Shown here one piece after another: positions 20,094 through 27,754 of a DNA stretch of 64,000 nucleotides. The DNA is from Terribacillus sp. FSL K6-0262. GTDB taxonomy: Bacteria > Bacillota > Bacilli > Bacillales > Amphibacillaceae. The notes beneath the pieces are model-generated. The model worked only from the letters and a program-made list of their open reading frames with translations. It searched no databases and was not told the DNA's origin. Where the stretch lies: positions 3,015,001 through 3,079,000 of the forward strand of contig NZ_CP150277.1 of assembly GCF_037977385.1 (NCBI RefSeq), read 5' to 3'. Both the position numbers and the translations under genes were made by a program. How positions within the stretch are numbered: the stretch's first letter is position 1; every line of letters starts with the position of its first letter.

Positions 20094-20570
20094 TTGGCTA
20101 CAGAAAAACAATATTACATGACTAAAGAAGGTTTGACGAAGCTTGAAGAGGAATTGGAATATCTGAAGACAACTCGTCGCCAGGAAGTCGTCGAGCGCAT
20201 CAAGATTGCTCGCGGCTTTGGTGACCTGTCGGAGAACTCCGAATATGATGCGGCGAAAGACGAACAGGCTTTCGTCGAATCCAAAATCGCTACAACGGAA
20301 AATATGATCCGAAATGCTGTCATCATTGAAAGTGATACAGATAATCCAGATATGGTAGGCATGGGTAAAACGGTTACCTTCATCGAACTGCCGGATGGTG
20401 AAGAAGAGAGCTATACAATCGTTGGAAGCGCGGAAGCAGATCCGTTTGAAGGTAAAATTTCAAACGATTCCCCGATTGCCAAGAGCTTGATCGGACATGA
20501 AGTCGGCGAAGAAGTGACTGTCACGACTCCAGGCGGAGATATTCAGGTCAAAATTACCAAAGTGGAATAG
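20094..20570 (+). CDS. greA: Transcription elongation factor GreA
   Basis: GreA rescues backtracked RNA polymerase by stimulating transcript cleavage. The 158-aa protein has the N-terminal antiparallel coiled coil with the tip acidic residues in [20 protein letters not shown], and the C-terminal FKBP-like domain ([35 protein letters not shown]). TTG 20094 is used since GGGGTGG ends 5 nt upstream and the N-terminus then matches the family; GTG 20085 lies within the SD. A terminator follows. Confidence 0.95.
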   Translation: MATEKQYYMTKEGLTKLEEELEYLKTTRRQEVVERIKIARGFGDLSENSEYDAAKDEQAFVESKIATTENMIRNAVIIESDTDNPDMVGMGKTVTFIELPDGEEESYTIVGSAEADPFEGKISNDSPIAKSLIGHEVGEEVTVTTPGGDIQVKITKVE

Positions 20571-20576
20571 ACATAA

Positions 20577-20620
20577 AACAAAAGCTGCTTCCGAATTATA
20601 TGGAAGCAGCTTGTTTTATT
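20577..20620. terminator. Terminator shared by greA and the convergent small gene
   Basis: AAGCTGCTTCC (20582-20592) pairs with GGAAGCAGCTT (20602-20612), with a T-rich run (TGTTTTATT) on the plus side and TTTTGTTTT on the minus side. Confidence 0.8.
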
Positions 20621-20871
20621 GAAACTGAATGACTAACTTGTTCGGAAGATTTCTCAAAAGGAAAAAAGGGTATGAGCTTTTGCAGGATAAAACTTTCTTT
20701 GTCGAGTGCAAGCAGAAAAGAAAAGACGACTTGTTCCTTCACACTGGTAAAAGACAGACAGCATCCTTCCGGTAAGAAGATAGAGAAGATCTCGGCTTCC
20801 TTATCGTAGCCGACATACTCGAACGATTCGTGGCCCCAAAGGTTCGTATCCATTCTTGTCACTTTCATCAT
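20596..20871 (-). CDS. Small hypothetical protein, possibly KTSC-like
   Basis: A 91-aa soluble protein with a good GGAGAGGAAG site before the ATG. Residues about 15-60 (ESFEYVGYDKEAEIFSIFLP, then a predicted strand and VKEQVVFSFLLA) have the look of a KTSC domain, a small fold of unclear function found alone or in RNA-related proteins. The match is by eye only and weak. It is convergent with greA and stands where B. subtilis carries pbpI. The last codons lie in the terminator. Function unknown. Confidence 0.55.
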   Translation of the reverse strand: MMKVTRMDTNLWGHESFEYVGYDKEAEIFSIFLPEGCCLSFTSVKEQVVFSFLLALDKESFILQKLIPFFPFEKSSEQVSHSVSIKQAASI

Positions 20872-21036
20872 GCTTATCTTCCTCTCCTTCCACAGGAACC
20901 ATGATGACTGACGATGCAGTTACACCTGCTTTTATTGTTTATATAGTTAGATATATATGCACAGAATCCTTCCGCTATGTCAAAATTAGATTTGCTTCAA
21001 CAAAATCATCAAATGAAAACAGCTTATGATATGACT

Positions 21037-21064
21037 TTGGCTTCGCACTAGTTCATAGTATAAT
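21037..21064 (+). promoter_or_regulatory. Putative sigma-A promoter of yrrS-mtnN
   Basis: TTGGCT (21037-21042), 16-nt spacer, TATAAT (21059-21064), about 20 nt before the yrrS RBS. Confidence 0.55.
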
Positions 21065-21089
21065 AGAGAACAATGAGGAGGGAAGAAGC

Positions 21090-21725
21090 ATGGCGAATGA
21101 TAATCAGGATTATTCCAGATTGAATAATAGAAACAAACGCAGAAAACCCAGGAAGTGGCTGAGTGTCGTCCTGGCAATCGCGGGTGTCGCTTTGGTCGTC
21201 GTGCTGCTCGCAGCAGTTTTGAACGATAAGCCGACAATGGATGACCAGGCCAATGCCAATGACGAACAAAGCAATAAAACCATTGCAGAACAACTTCAAG
21301 GCAGCGATGATTCCAGCAGTGAAGAAAAAGATACAGAACAAAGTGACAAAGAGAAGCAGGATAAGGAAAAAGAGAAAAAAGAAAAACAAGAGGCTGAGCC
21401 ATCAGATGATAATGTAAAGGAAGCGTACACGAAGGATTGGGATCCAGTGGGCACGGAGCAGTCCGGAACGCATACGACAACCTTCGAGAAAGGCACGCAG
21501 GACTGGAATGAGCTGATGCAGGCTGTCGGTGGCGCTGTAGGGCTGGATCCAGCATCCATGACGGTATGGTGGGTCGAGAATAACGGCAATGGAGGCAATG
21601 ATGTAATTGCGACGGTCTCCGCCCCTGATTCAGAAGAGACATTCCGCGTATTCGCAAGCTGGGTCGATGGAGAAGGCTGGCAGGCGAAAAAAGTGGAAGT
21701 GCTAAAAGAAAACGATAAGAATTAA
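21090..21725 (+). CDS. yrrS: YrrS/DUF1510 membrane-anchored protein
   Basis: A 211-aa protein with a short basic cytoplasmic start (RNKRRKPRKW), one TM helix at residues about 24-43 (LSVVLAIAGVALVVVLLAAV), a low-complexity Glu/Lys/Ser linker (residues about 65-110), and a folded extracellular C-terminal domain with conserved Trp residues (YTKDWDPVGTEQSG, VWWVENNGNGG, FASWVDGEGWQ). This is the plan of B. subtilis YrrS (DUF1510). Its function is unknown; in B. subtilis it neighbours the penicillin-binding protein PbpI, which is absent here. It is 13 nt upstream of mtnN. Confidence 0.85.
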   Translation: MANDNQDYSRLNNRNKRRKPRKWLSVVLAIAGVALVVVLLAAVLNDKPTMDDQANANDEQSNKTIAEQLQGSDDSSSEEKDTEQSDKEKQDKEKEKKEKQEAEPSDDNVKEAYTKDWDPVGTEQSGTHTTTFEKGTQDWNELMQAVGGAVGLDPASMTVWWVENNGNGGNDVIATVSAPDSEETFRVFASWVDGEGWQAKKVEVLKENDKN

Positions 21726-21738
21726 AGGAGCAGACAGA

Positions 21739-22431
21739 ATGACAATCGGCATTATTGGAGCAATGGATGAAGAAGTAGCATTACTGAAAGAAACGATGGC
21801 AGACAAAAAGGAAATTATCGCAGCAGGATATGAAATCATAGAAGGCACATTATCCGATAAGCAGGTTGTCCTCTTAAAATCAGGTATTGGCAAGGTGAAT
21901 GCCGCGCTTGCTGCCGCGATGCTGATCGAGCGTTACGCACCGAAAGCCATTATCAATACTGGTTCAGCCGGAGGATTTGCAGAGAATCTGGAAGTCGGGG
22001 ATGTGGTCATATCGGATTCTGTCGTGCATCATGATGTTGACGTGACAGCATTTGATTATGCTTACGGACAAGTACCGCAGATGCCGCCCGCTTACCAGGC
22101 GGACGGCGAGCTGATTCAGCTTGCCAAGGATGTAATCGATCAATTCCCGGACACGAAAGCAGAAATCGGTCTTATTGCAACAGGTGACAGTTTCATGTCT
22201 GATCCGGAGCGTGTTGCTTTTGTCAGGGAGAAGTTCCCTGCCATGCTAGCAGCAGAGATGGAGGCAGCGGCAGTGGCTCAGGTTGCCTACCACTATGGGA
22301 CTCCTTTCGTCATCGTACGGGCATTATCTGACATTGCCGGTAAGGAATCTCCCGTATCATTCGATGCATTCCTTGATCAAGCTGCCCGAAATGCAGCAAC
22401 AATGATCATGAAAATGGTCGAGCGTTACTGA
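21739..22431 (+). CDS. mtnN: MTA/SAH nucleosidase
   Basis: Hydrolyses 5'-methylthioadenosine and S-adenosylhomocysteine to adenine plus the thio-sugar, feeding methionine salvage and the activated-methyl cycle. The 230-aa protein has the family start IGIIGAMDEEVALL, the INTGSAGGF phosphate/ribose region, FDYAYGQVP, and the active-site acidic residue in MEAAAVAQVAYHY with ALSDIAG. AAAGGAG precedes the ATG. A strong terminator follows, separating it from yrhC; the mccA-mccB genes found here in B. subtilis are missing. Confidence 0.95.
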   Translation: MTIGIIGAMDEEVALLKETMADKKEIIAAGYEIIEGTLSDKQVVLLKSGIGKVNAALAAAMLIERYAPKAIINTGSAGGFAENLEVGDVVISDSVVHHDVDVTAFDYAYGQVPQMPPAYQADGELIQLAKDVIDQFPDTKAEIGLIATGDSFMSDPERVAFVREKFPAMLAAEMEAAAVAQVAYHYGTPFVIVRALSDIAGKESPVSFDAFLDQAARNAATMIMKMVERY

Positions 22432-22439
22432 ATATCCAT

Positions 22440-22473
22440 GACAGCAATTACCAGGTAATTGCTGTCTTTTTTT
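22440..22473 (+). terminator. Terminator after mtnN
   Basis: A 13-bp perfect inverted repeat (22440-22452 with 22454-22466) is followed by TTTTTTT. Confidence 0.88.
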
Positions 22474-22512
22474 ATGTTACAATGTTGCTAGTTTGGAAGA
22501 GGAGGCGACATG

Positions 22513-22740
22513 ATGAATAGAAGACAGCAGCTGCTGCTTGATAAAATCGCAGATTACCGTCGTTTTGCATTGGCGCTTCTGATTCTTGGCATTTATTTAT
22601 ACCTTGGATCGGTGATCAATGTTTATTTGACACCTTCAGATAAAGCAGATATCCTGTTCGCTATGACTGGCGGGTGTGTTGTTACAAGCATCCTGATCTG
22701 GTTTGCCATTGAACGATGGAAAAAATTATTGGAAAGCTAA
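22513..22740 (+). CDS. yrhC: YrhC-family small membrane protein
   Basis: A 75-aa protein with two TM helices (residues about 18-37 and 47-66) and charged ends (MNRRQQLLLDKIADYRRF; ERWKKLLES). The pattern matches B. subtilis YrhC, a protein of unknown function encoded at the end of the mtnN-mccAB cysteine operon. ATG 22513 has the better spacing (7 nt) from GGAGG; ATG 22510 is the alternative. It has lost its usual mccAB neighbours and sits between two terminators, so it must have its own promoter or depend on read-through. Confidence 0.75.
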   Translation: MNRRQQLLLDKIADYRRFALALLILGIYLYLGSVINVYLTPSDKADILFAMTGGCVVTSILIWFAIERWKKLLES

Positions 22741-22770
22741 AAACTCCGGCATTATGACCGGAGTTTTTTT
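22739..22770. terminator. Bidirectional terminator after yrhC
   Basis: AAACTCCGG and CCGGAGTTT flank a short loop, with T runs on both strands. It ends 10 bp from the IS30 left end and would also stop minus-strand transcripts coming through the IS from sigK. Confidence 0.85.
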
Positions 22771-22780
22771 AATCGATAGT

Positions 22781-22800
22781 TTGTCAATCTAAATGCGACA
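22781..22800. repeat. IS30 left inverted repeat
   Basis: Read inward it starts TTGTCAA and ends TGCGACA. The transposase stop codon (TGA on the minus strand at 22784-22786) lies within it. Confidence 0.75.
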
Positions 22801-23719
22801 GTTCCTCCTGGAAAGCCTCGTAAGGAGTTTTCCATCCTAATATTTTTCGCGGGCGATGATTAATTAGGTATAGTGCTTGGTGGATTTCATCTTCTGAAAC
22901 AGAGGCTAAGTCTGTTTTCTTTGGGAAGAACTCCCGAAGCAGCCCGTTACTGTTTTCATTGGTTCCTCGCTGCCATGGGGCATACGGATCGGCAAAGTAA
23001 ACCGAGATATCCATTTCATTTTCGATTTCTTGATAACAAGCAAATTCTTTCCCTCGATCTGTGGTCGCTGTCTTAAATATTTCCTTAGGCATAGAAGCTG
23101 CCACTTGTGAGATAGCTTCCTTCATAGAGCGTGCACTTCGATCGTTCATTTTAACTGCGAGAAAGAAACGCGTTTTGCGTTCGGCAAACGTTCCGAAGCA
23201 TCCTTTACTTTTTCCACGGCTTGATACTACTGTATCTAGTTCCCAATGGCCTGCCGATTTTCGGTCCTTCACATCTTTTGGACGCTCCTTTATCGACGTA
23301 CCAATATTGAATCGACCTCTCGTTTCCCGGGGTTTTTGCCTTTTTCCTTTTTGACGGAAGACCTGATGATCGACAGAGAATCGTCTTTGATTCATCCAAC
23401 GATAGATGGTTTTGAAGCTGATGATACCCAGCCTTCCTTGAATTTGTTCAGGTGACCAAGTGAGCTTTAATTTCTCCTCAATAACCACTCTAAGCTCTTC
23501 TTTCCATTTACCTTTAGGAATACAAAATTCCCGTCGTTTTTGATACATTCTGTCAGCAGAGTCAGCTTTATAGCTGCCCTCACTGTTACGCTCCAATTCT
23601 CTGGAAATAGTCGAATGGTGTCTCCCTAACTCCTTTGCGATACGACGTGCAGACCAGCCAAGCTTGTATAGTGTTTCTAGTTTTCCTCGTTCAATTGTAG
23701 TAAGATGGGAATAGCTCAT
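22784..23719 (-). CDS. IS30-family DDE transposase
   Basis: A 311-aa transposase. The N-terminal helix-turn-helix (TTIERGKLETLYKLGWSARR and IAKELGRHHSTISRELERN) binds DNA. The C-terminal RNase H-like catalytic core has the DDE triad: Asp in GHWELDTVV, Asp in TATTDRGKEF, and Glu in the RGTNENSNGLLREF segment about 33 residues later. The reading frame is uninterrupted, so it may be active. It lies on the same strand as sigK, with no terminator in between. Confidence 0.93.
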   Translation of the reverse strand: MSYSHLTTIERGKLETLYKLGWSARRIAKELGRHHSTISRELERNSEGSYKADSADRMYQKRREFCIPKGKWKEELRVVIEEKLKLTWSPEQIQGRLGIISFKTIYRWMNQRRFSVDHQVFRQKGKRQKPRETRGRFNIGTSIKERPKDVKDRKSAGHWELDTVVSSRGKSKGCFGTFAERKTRFFLAVKMNDRSARSMKEAISQVAASMPKEIFKTATTDRGKEFACYQEIENEMDISVYFADPYAPWQRGTNENSNGLLREFFPKKTDLASVSEDEIHQALYLINHRPRKILGWKTPYEAFQEELSHLD

Positions 23720-23795
23720 GTTTTCCTCCGTTTAAGATTAGGTATGGTAACTTCATCTTACACGAGGAAACATGGGCTTTTCTATTTTCAAAAGG

Positions 23796-23815
23796 TGTCG
23801 CACTTAATATTACAA
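23796..23815. repeat. IS30 right inverted repeat
   Basis: Read inward it starts TTGTAAT and ends TGCGACA, pairing with the left repeat. Its first bases supply the last codon (TTG) and the TAA stop of the small minus-strand ORF. Confidence 0.75.
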
Positions 23816-23944
23816 TTCATCATCCCAAATATTCTCCCAAGCATAAGCTCCGCCAATGAAAAGCAGTACAAGGAAGGCGGCAATGAGTACGCCCGTACTG
23901 GTCCGCTGCTTGCAGTGGCTGAAGGAAGGGGATTTGGCATACAT
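23810..23944 (-). CDS. Tiny membrane protein after sigK, 3' end altered by IS30
   Basis: A 44-aa ORF with a perfect AAAAGGAGGT site 7 nt before ATG 23944. It has a short basic start (MYAKSPSFSHCKQRT), one TM helix at residues about 17-35 (TGVLIAAFLVLLFIGGAYAW) and an acidic end (ENIWDDEL). It begins 23 bp after the sigK stop on the same strand. The final Leu and stop come from the IS30 right end. Joining the IS flanks gives WDDETID and a TAA, so the original was about 46 aa. I do not recognise the family; sporulation small proteins such as SpoVM, CmpA or YjcZ are of similar size, but similarity is not shown. Confidence 0.6.
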   Translation of the reverse strand: MYAKSPSFSHCKQRTSTGVLIAAFLVLLFIGGAYAWENIWDDEL

Positions 23945-23967
23945 AGTGATTACCTCCTTTTCAGCAC

Positions 23968-24666
23968 TTATGTCCTGTGCTGTCGGTAGTATTCATGGAA
24001 AATCTTCATCAGGGCACGTTTTTCGATTCGGGAAACATAACTGCGGGATATATTCAATTTCTTCGCAATTTCGCGCTGTGTCATATCTTCTTCGTTATTG
24101 AGCCCATAGCGGCTTATGATCACTTCTTTTTCACGTCCATCCAATATATCGATATACTCTTTGATTTTCTCTACTTCCATATTCAGCTGGATATATTCGA
24201 TGATATCTTCATTATCCGCTTGGAGTATGTCAATAAGGCTGATTTCGTTCCCTTCCTTATCCTGACCGATTGGATCATGCAGGGATATATCTTTCTTGGT
24301 CTTCTTCAAGGCTCGCAGATGCATGAGGATTTCGTTTTCGATACATCTAGCTGCATATGTAGCAAGTTTTGTACCTTTATCACTCGAATAACTTTCAATT
24401 CCTTTGATCAGTCCGATCGTGCCGATGGAAATAAGATCCTCTGCGTCTTCTCCTGTGTTCTCGAACTTTTTCACGATATGCGCGACGAGACGCAGATTAT
24501 GTTCAATCAACTTGTTGCGGCTCTCTTCATCCCCTTGCTGCATCTTTTCAATATGCAGTGCTTCTTCCTCGGGAGGGAGCGGTTGAGGGAATGCGTGGTT
24601 CTTGACGTAGGAAACGAAGAACATCGCTTCTTTCAGCAGAAGTCCGATTGCACCGATGATACTCAT
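23968..24666 (-). CDS. sigK: RNA polymerase sporulation sigma factor SigK
   Basis: The late mother-cell sigma factor, 232 aa. It has a hydrophobic pro-sequence ([18 protein letters not shown]) that tethers the inactive form to the membrane until cleavage by SpoIVFB, followed by region 2 ([37 protein letters not shown]) and region 4 ([35 protein letters not shown]). ATG 24666 has AGGAGGTG 7 nt upstream. The gene is continuous, not split by a skin-type prophage as in B. subtilis 168. It is followed by a small membrane-protein gene and then the IS30 transposase. Confidence 0.95.
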   Translation of the reverse strand: MSIIGAIGLLLKEAMFFVSYVKNHAFPQPLPPEEEALHIEKMQQGDEESRNKLIEHNLRLVAHIVKKFENTGEDAEDLISIGTIGLIKGIESYSSDKGTKLATYAARCIENEILMHLRALKKTKKDISLHDPIGQDKEGNEISLIDILQADNEDIIEYIQLNMEVEKIKEYIDILDGREKEVIISRYGLNNEEDMTQREIAKKLNISRSYVSRIEKRALMKIFHEYYRQHRT

Positions 24667-24710
24667 TTCATTGCACCTCCTGTACACTTTCAAAGATTGC
24701 CTATACACTC

Positions 24711-24718
24711 ACTGTATG
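24711..24718 (-). promoter_or_regulatory. Possible sigma-E/sigma-K -10 box of sigK
   Basis: On the minus strand CATACAGT lies 44 nt before the sigK start, fitting the sigma-E/sigma-K -10 pattern (CATA---T). An AC dinucleotide of the sigma-K -35 type lies about 17 nt further upstream; the -35 fit is weak. Confidence 0.4.
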
Positions 24719-24750
24719 TGCTGGGCAAGCCGATCGTGTCTGTCCACCAG

Positions 24751-24787
24751 AAAAAGAAAAAGTGAATGCCTCGATAGCATTCACTTT
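24751..24787 (-). terminator. Terminator of the mrp operon
   Basis: On the minus strand an 11-bp stem (arms 24777-24787 and 24759-24769) is followed by TTTCTTTTTC. It overlaps the mrpG stop codon. Confidence 0.82.
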
Positions 24788-25173
24788 GATTTCTTTTGTT
24801 GTTTTTGTCTTCGTTTCTCTGCATCAATCGCTTCCTGATACTGATCCTTTAATGTTCCATATGGTTTTGCACCGCGATGATGTGCCGCTCTGGATATCAG
24901 ATGGCTGGCAACTGGGGCAGTCAGCATGATAAACAATACACCAAGAATCAGTTTTCCGCTAATGATCCCATACTCTGTGTAATGGAAAATAAAAGCGCCG
25001 ATGAGTATGCCGGCTACACCAAGCGTGGAGCCTTTACTGGCTGCGTGAAGCCTTGTATAAATATCAGGAAAACGCAGTACACCGACGGAAGCTGTGAACA
25101 TAATGAAAGCACCGCCTCCCAAGAAGAGGATGACAAGCAAGTCCAGGATGATTTCAATCATTTTCTGTATCAA
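24781..25173 (-). CDS. mrpG: Na+/H+ antiporter subunit MrpG
   Basis: Last gene of the Mrp antiporter operon. The 130-aa membrane protein has three TM helices and the MrpG/MnhG signature GVLRFPDIYTRLHAASKGST near residue 32, then TLGVAGILIGAF and a basic cytoplasmic tail (KRRQKQQKKSK). It is part of the hydrophobic complex that exchanges cytoplasmic Na+ for external H+. A TTG at 25173 with an AAGGGTGATT site gives the start; ATG 25161 is an alternative. It overlaps mrpF by 20 nt. Confidence 0.92.
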   Translation of the reverse strand: MIQKMIEIILDLLVILFLGGGAFIMFTASVGVLRFPDIYTRLHAASKGSTLGVAGILIGAFIFHYTEYGIISGKLILGVLFIMLTAPVASHLISRAAHHRGAKPYGTLKDQYQEAIDAEKRRQKQQKKSK

Positions 25174-25465
25174 TCAAATCACCCTTTTCCAAATAGATTG
25201 CAATTGCCACTGTACCAATGAATAAGAGGATACCGATCAACAGCACGATATCATTGAAGTTCGGTGTGATCAGGATGATGGCAAGCAAGGCGGCAAACGC
25301 CATGATATTGACACCAATGGCATCCAATGCAACTGCACGGTCAGCATTCGTCGGTCCCTTCATCACCCGGATGATCAGCAAGAGGATGGAAACACTCAAT
25401 GCAATCAAACTAATGATGGATACGATTTGGATGATGTCAGCTAAATTATCTTGCAGGACACTCAT
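25154..25465 (-). CDS. mrpF: Na+/H+ antiporter subunit MrpF
   Basis: A 103-aa three-TM subunit with the conserved RVMKGPTNADRAVALDAIGV motif near residue 35, which lies in the membrane in the Mrp complex and includes an essential Asp. The C-terminus ends in a polar EKGDLIDTEND tail. GGAGGTGA stands before the ATG. It overlaps mrpE by 4 nt (ATGA) and mrpG by 20 nt. Confidence 0.93.
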   Translation of the reverse strand: MSVLQDNLADIIQIVSIISLIALSVSILLLIIRVMKGPTNADRAVALDAIGVNIMAFAALLAIILITPNFNDIVLLIGILLFIGTVAIAIYLEKGDLIDTEND

Positions 25466-25938
25466 CTTGTCACCTCCATGATGTGTTTCTCAAAGCTGTC
25501 TTTGATTGAATGGACAGCCTCCTTCATGTCCACGATGTCCATGGCGTGGATATAAAGCATCTTCTTATCAGGTGAAACGGCCACTGTGACTGTACCGGGA
25601 GTCAATGTGATAAGAGTTGCCAATAACGTGATTTCCCAATCGGACTCCAATTCCGTTTCCAAAGTGAATATGCCAGGATTGATGTCCAGTCGTTTTGCGT
25701 AAACAAGTTTTGTGATTTCTAAATTTGAAAGCAGGAGCTCCTTGATGAAAATCAGTGCCAAAGCCAAAATCTTGTATACACGTCTTAAATAGAACGGACC
25801 TTTCAGGAAGCGGCGCAGCAGGAATAATAGAGCGATACCTACAAAATAACCGGTAACGAAGCCTGCGATGCTGTACGATTCACCGAGGAATACCCACATG
25901 AATGCAATCAGCAGATTAATGCATATTTGAAAAGCCAT
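25462..25938 (-). CDS. mrpE: Na+/H+ antiporter subunit MrpE
   Basis: A 158-aa subunit with two N-terminal TM helices and a soluble C-terminal domain (LTPGTVTVAVSPDKKMLYIH, MKEAVHSIKDSFEKHI) characteristic of MrpE/MnhE. It is needed for full Na+ resistance in B. subtilis. It starts at the base after the mrpD stop codon, so the two are translationally coupled. Confidence 0.93.
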   Translation of the reverse strand: MAFQICINLLIAFMWVFLGESYSIAGFVTGYFVGIALLFLLRRFLKGPFYLRRVYKILALALIFIKELLLSNLEITKLVYAKRLDINPGIFTLETELESDWEITLLATLITLTPGTVTVAVSPDKKMLYIHAMDIVDMKEAVHSIKDSFEKHIMEVTR

Positions 25939-27423
25939 CTAGCGCCCCTCCTTTAACACAAGTTCCATATATGCCTGCGGATTGAGAAGATAATCCGCAA
26001 TGTGCTGGACAGTCGGCAGGACAGCTTCTGCCCCGATACCGAGAAAGACGGTGAACAGCATCAGGAATCCAGCTGGTAAAATGCCGCGGAGATACTTTCG
26101 TTTTTGTTCTTTTCCTGTTTCTCCTTCTCCCCAGAACACGCGGATGAAAGCTCTCACGATGGAAAGCAGGATGAGCAAGCTTGTCAGCAGCATGATGATG
26201 ACTGTGACAGTTTCCCCTTTCTCAAACGCCCCGCGCACGAGGAGCAGCTTGCCGATGAAACCGCTGAAAGGCGGTACACCTGCCAGGACAAGTCCTGCAA
26301 GGAAAAACAGCCAGCCGAGAAGAGGGTGGGAGCGAATCATGCCGCCCATCTTATTGATATCGGAAGTACCTGCCAGAGCCGCGATAATACCGGCCAGCAG
26401 GAAGAGGGCTGCCTTCACAATCATATCCTGCAGAAGGTAGTAGATGCTGCCGCTCAATCCGTCATGATTGAAAATACCGATGCCGACAAGCATGAAACCG
26501 ATGGCAGGAATGATGTTGTACGCAACAATCAATTTTATGTTTCGTGATGCCAAAGCACCAATCACACCGAATAGCATGGTCAGGTTGCCGACCCAGATGA
26601 AGAGCTGATCCATGATTTCGGGCTGCTGATGGAAAATCAGTGTAAAGGTGCGAATCAGGGAATATACCCCGACCTTGGTCAAAAGAGCGCCGAATAAAGC
26701 TGAGACAACAGGATTCGGTACAATATATGAGCGCGGCAGCCAATAATAGAGCGGGAATGCGGCGCCTTTCGTTGCAAAGACGAAGAAGAGCAAAATGGCT
26801 ACTGTCGTTATGATTCCCGGCTGCTCAGCAGCTGCTGCCCGTTCTGCCAGCTGTGCCATATTCACAGTGCCTAAAACGGCGTATATGTATGAAATGGCTG
26901 TAACGAACAGCATCGAAGAAAACAGATTGATCAAAACATACTTGATGGATTCACGAAGCTGTACTTTTTGTCCGCCATGGGTGATCAAGGCATAGGAAGC
27001 CATCAAAAGCACTTCGAAGAATACGAATAAGTTAAATAAATCTCCAGTGACAAAGGCACCGGATACTCCTGTCACCAACAAGAAAATGAATGAGTAAAAA
27101 TAGAAACTTTCTTGTTCCCGGGATACAGAAGCTGGTGCATACCAGACTGCAGCCAGCAGAATGATGGATGTAGTCGACACCAGCAGCACACTCAATGGAT
27201 CGAGCACGAGTATGATGCCGTATGGTGCCATCCAGTCCCCGGTTTCCAAGACGATGCTTCCTTCGGTGAGGACTTGGATGAGCAAGAACCCCATTGCAGC
27301 AACGTGGATTACCGCAAAGACAAGTGCCAAACGTCTGGTAAGCAGGATGCGATTATGGGTGAATGCCAGCAAGATGCCGGCAAGGAATGGGATCAGTATC
27401 GGTAAAATAGCAAGATTAGTCAT
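25939..27423 (-). CDS. mrpD: Na+/H+ antiporter subunit MrpD
   Basis: A 494-aa polytopic protein homologous to the NuoM/NuoN proton channels of complex I. It carries the key membrane Glu in FFEVLLMASYALI near residue 135 and Lys in FATKGAAFPLYYWLP near residue 217. About 14 TM helices are evident. ATG 27423 is chosen because GAGGT lies 7 nt upstream; ATG 27429 is too near. It overlaps mrpC by 8 nt. Confidence 0.94.
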   Translation of the reverse strand: MTNLAILPILIPFLAGILLAFTHNRILLTRRLALVFAVIHVAAMGFLLIQVLTEGSIVLETGDWMAPYGIILVLDPLSVLLVSTTSIILLAAVWYAPASVSREQESFYFYSFIFLLVTGVSGAFVTGDLFNLFVFFEVLLMASYALITHGGQKVQLRESIKYVLINLFSSMLFVTAISYIYAVLGTVNMAQLAERAAAAEQPGIITTVAILLFFVFATKGAAFPLYYWLPRSYIVPNPVVSALFGALLTKVGVYSLIRTFTLIFHQQPEIMDQLFIWVGNLTMLFGVIGALASRNIKLIVAYNIIPAIGFMLVGIGIFNHDGLSGSIYYLLQDMIVKAALFLLAGIIAALAGTSDINKMGGMIRSHPLLGWLFFLAGLVLAGVPPFSGFIGKLLLVRGAFEKGETVTVIIMLLTSLLILLSIVRAFIRVFWGEGETGKEQKRKYLRGILPAGFLMLFTVFLGIGAEAVLPTVQHIADYLLNPQAYMELVLKEGR

Positions 27424-27754
27424 GATCATTACCTCTTAATTCTTCCATATTATCAGTGCCATTCGTTTTGACGGTACGGTAGGCAAGCACGAGAAGCAGG
27501 CTGGTTACACCAAAACTGATGACGATGGATGTCAGGATCAGTGCTTGCGGCAGCGGATCGGTATAATTTTCGGTTCCGTCTGTCAATACAGGGGACGCTC
27601 CGCGCTTCAATTTACCCATCGTCAGGATGAACAAATGCGCTGCATGTGACAGCAGGGCTGTACCGATGATGATACGCAGCAGCTGCTTTTGCAAAATATT
27701 ATAAATGGCGAACCCGAAGAGGATGCCGGCAAGTACAATCATGATGATTTCCAT
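27416..27754 (-). CDS. mrpC: Na+/H+ antiporter subunit MrpC
   Basis: A 112-aa three-TM subunit homologous to NuoK. It shows the SHAAHLFILTMG segment, the loop YTDPLPQALILTSIVISFG and a polar C-terminus. Its ATG overlaps the mrpA stop codon by one base (TAATG). In the standard operon mrpB would lie between mrpA and mrpC; here there is no space for it. Confidence 0.94.
   Translation of the reverse strand: MEIIMIVLAGILFGFAIYNILQKQLLRIIIGTALLSHAAHLFILTMGKLKRGASPVLTDGTENYTDPLPQALILTSIVISFGVTSLLLVLAYRTVKTNGTDNMEELRGNDHD

Larger units (their letters stand above)
22781..23815 (-). mobile_element. IS30-family insertion sequence, about 1035 bp
   Basis: A single transposase gene fills the element, bounded by imperfect inverted repeats of about 20 bp (15 of 20 matching). 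No direct target duplication of 2-3 bp is visible: the flanks read AGT on the left and TTC on the right. The element looks intact. It is inserted between yrhC and the small gene after sigK, replacing the last codons of the latter. Confidence 0.88.

Noticed and set aside
22771..23825. Target-site duplication flanking the IS30 element
   Set aside because: Bases next to the inverted repeats (AGT left, TTC right) do not match; no 2-3 bp duplication could be shown.
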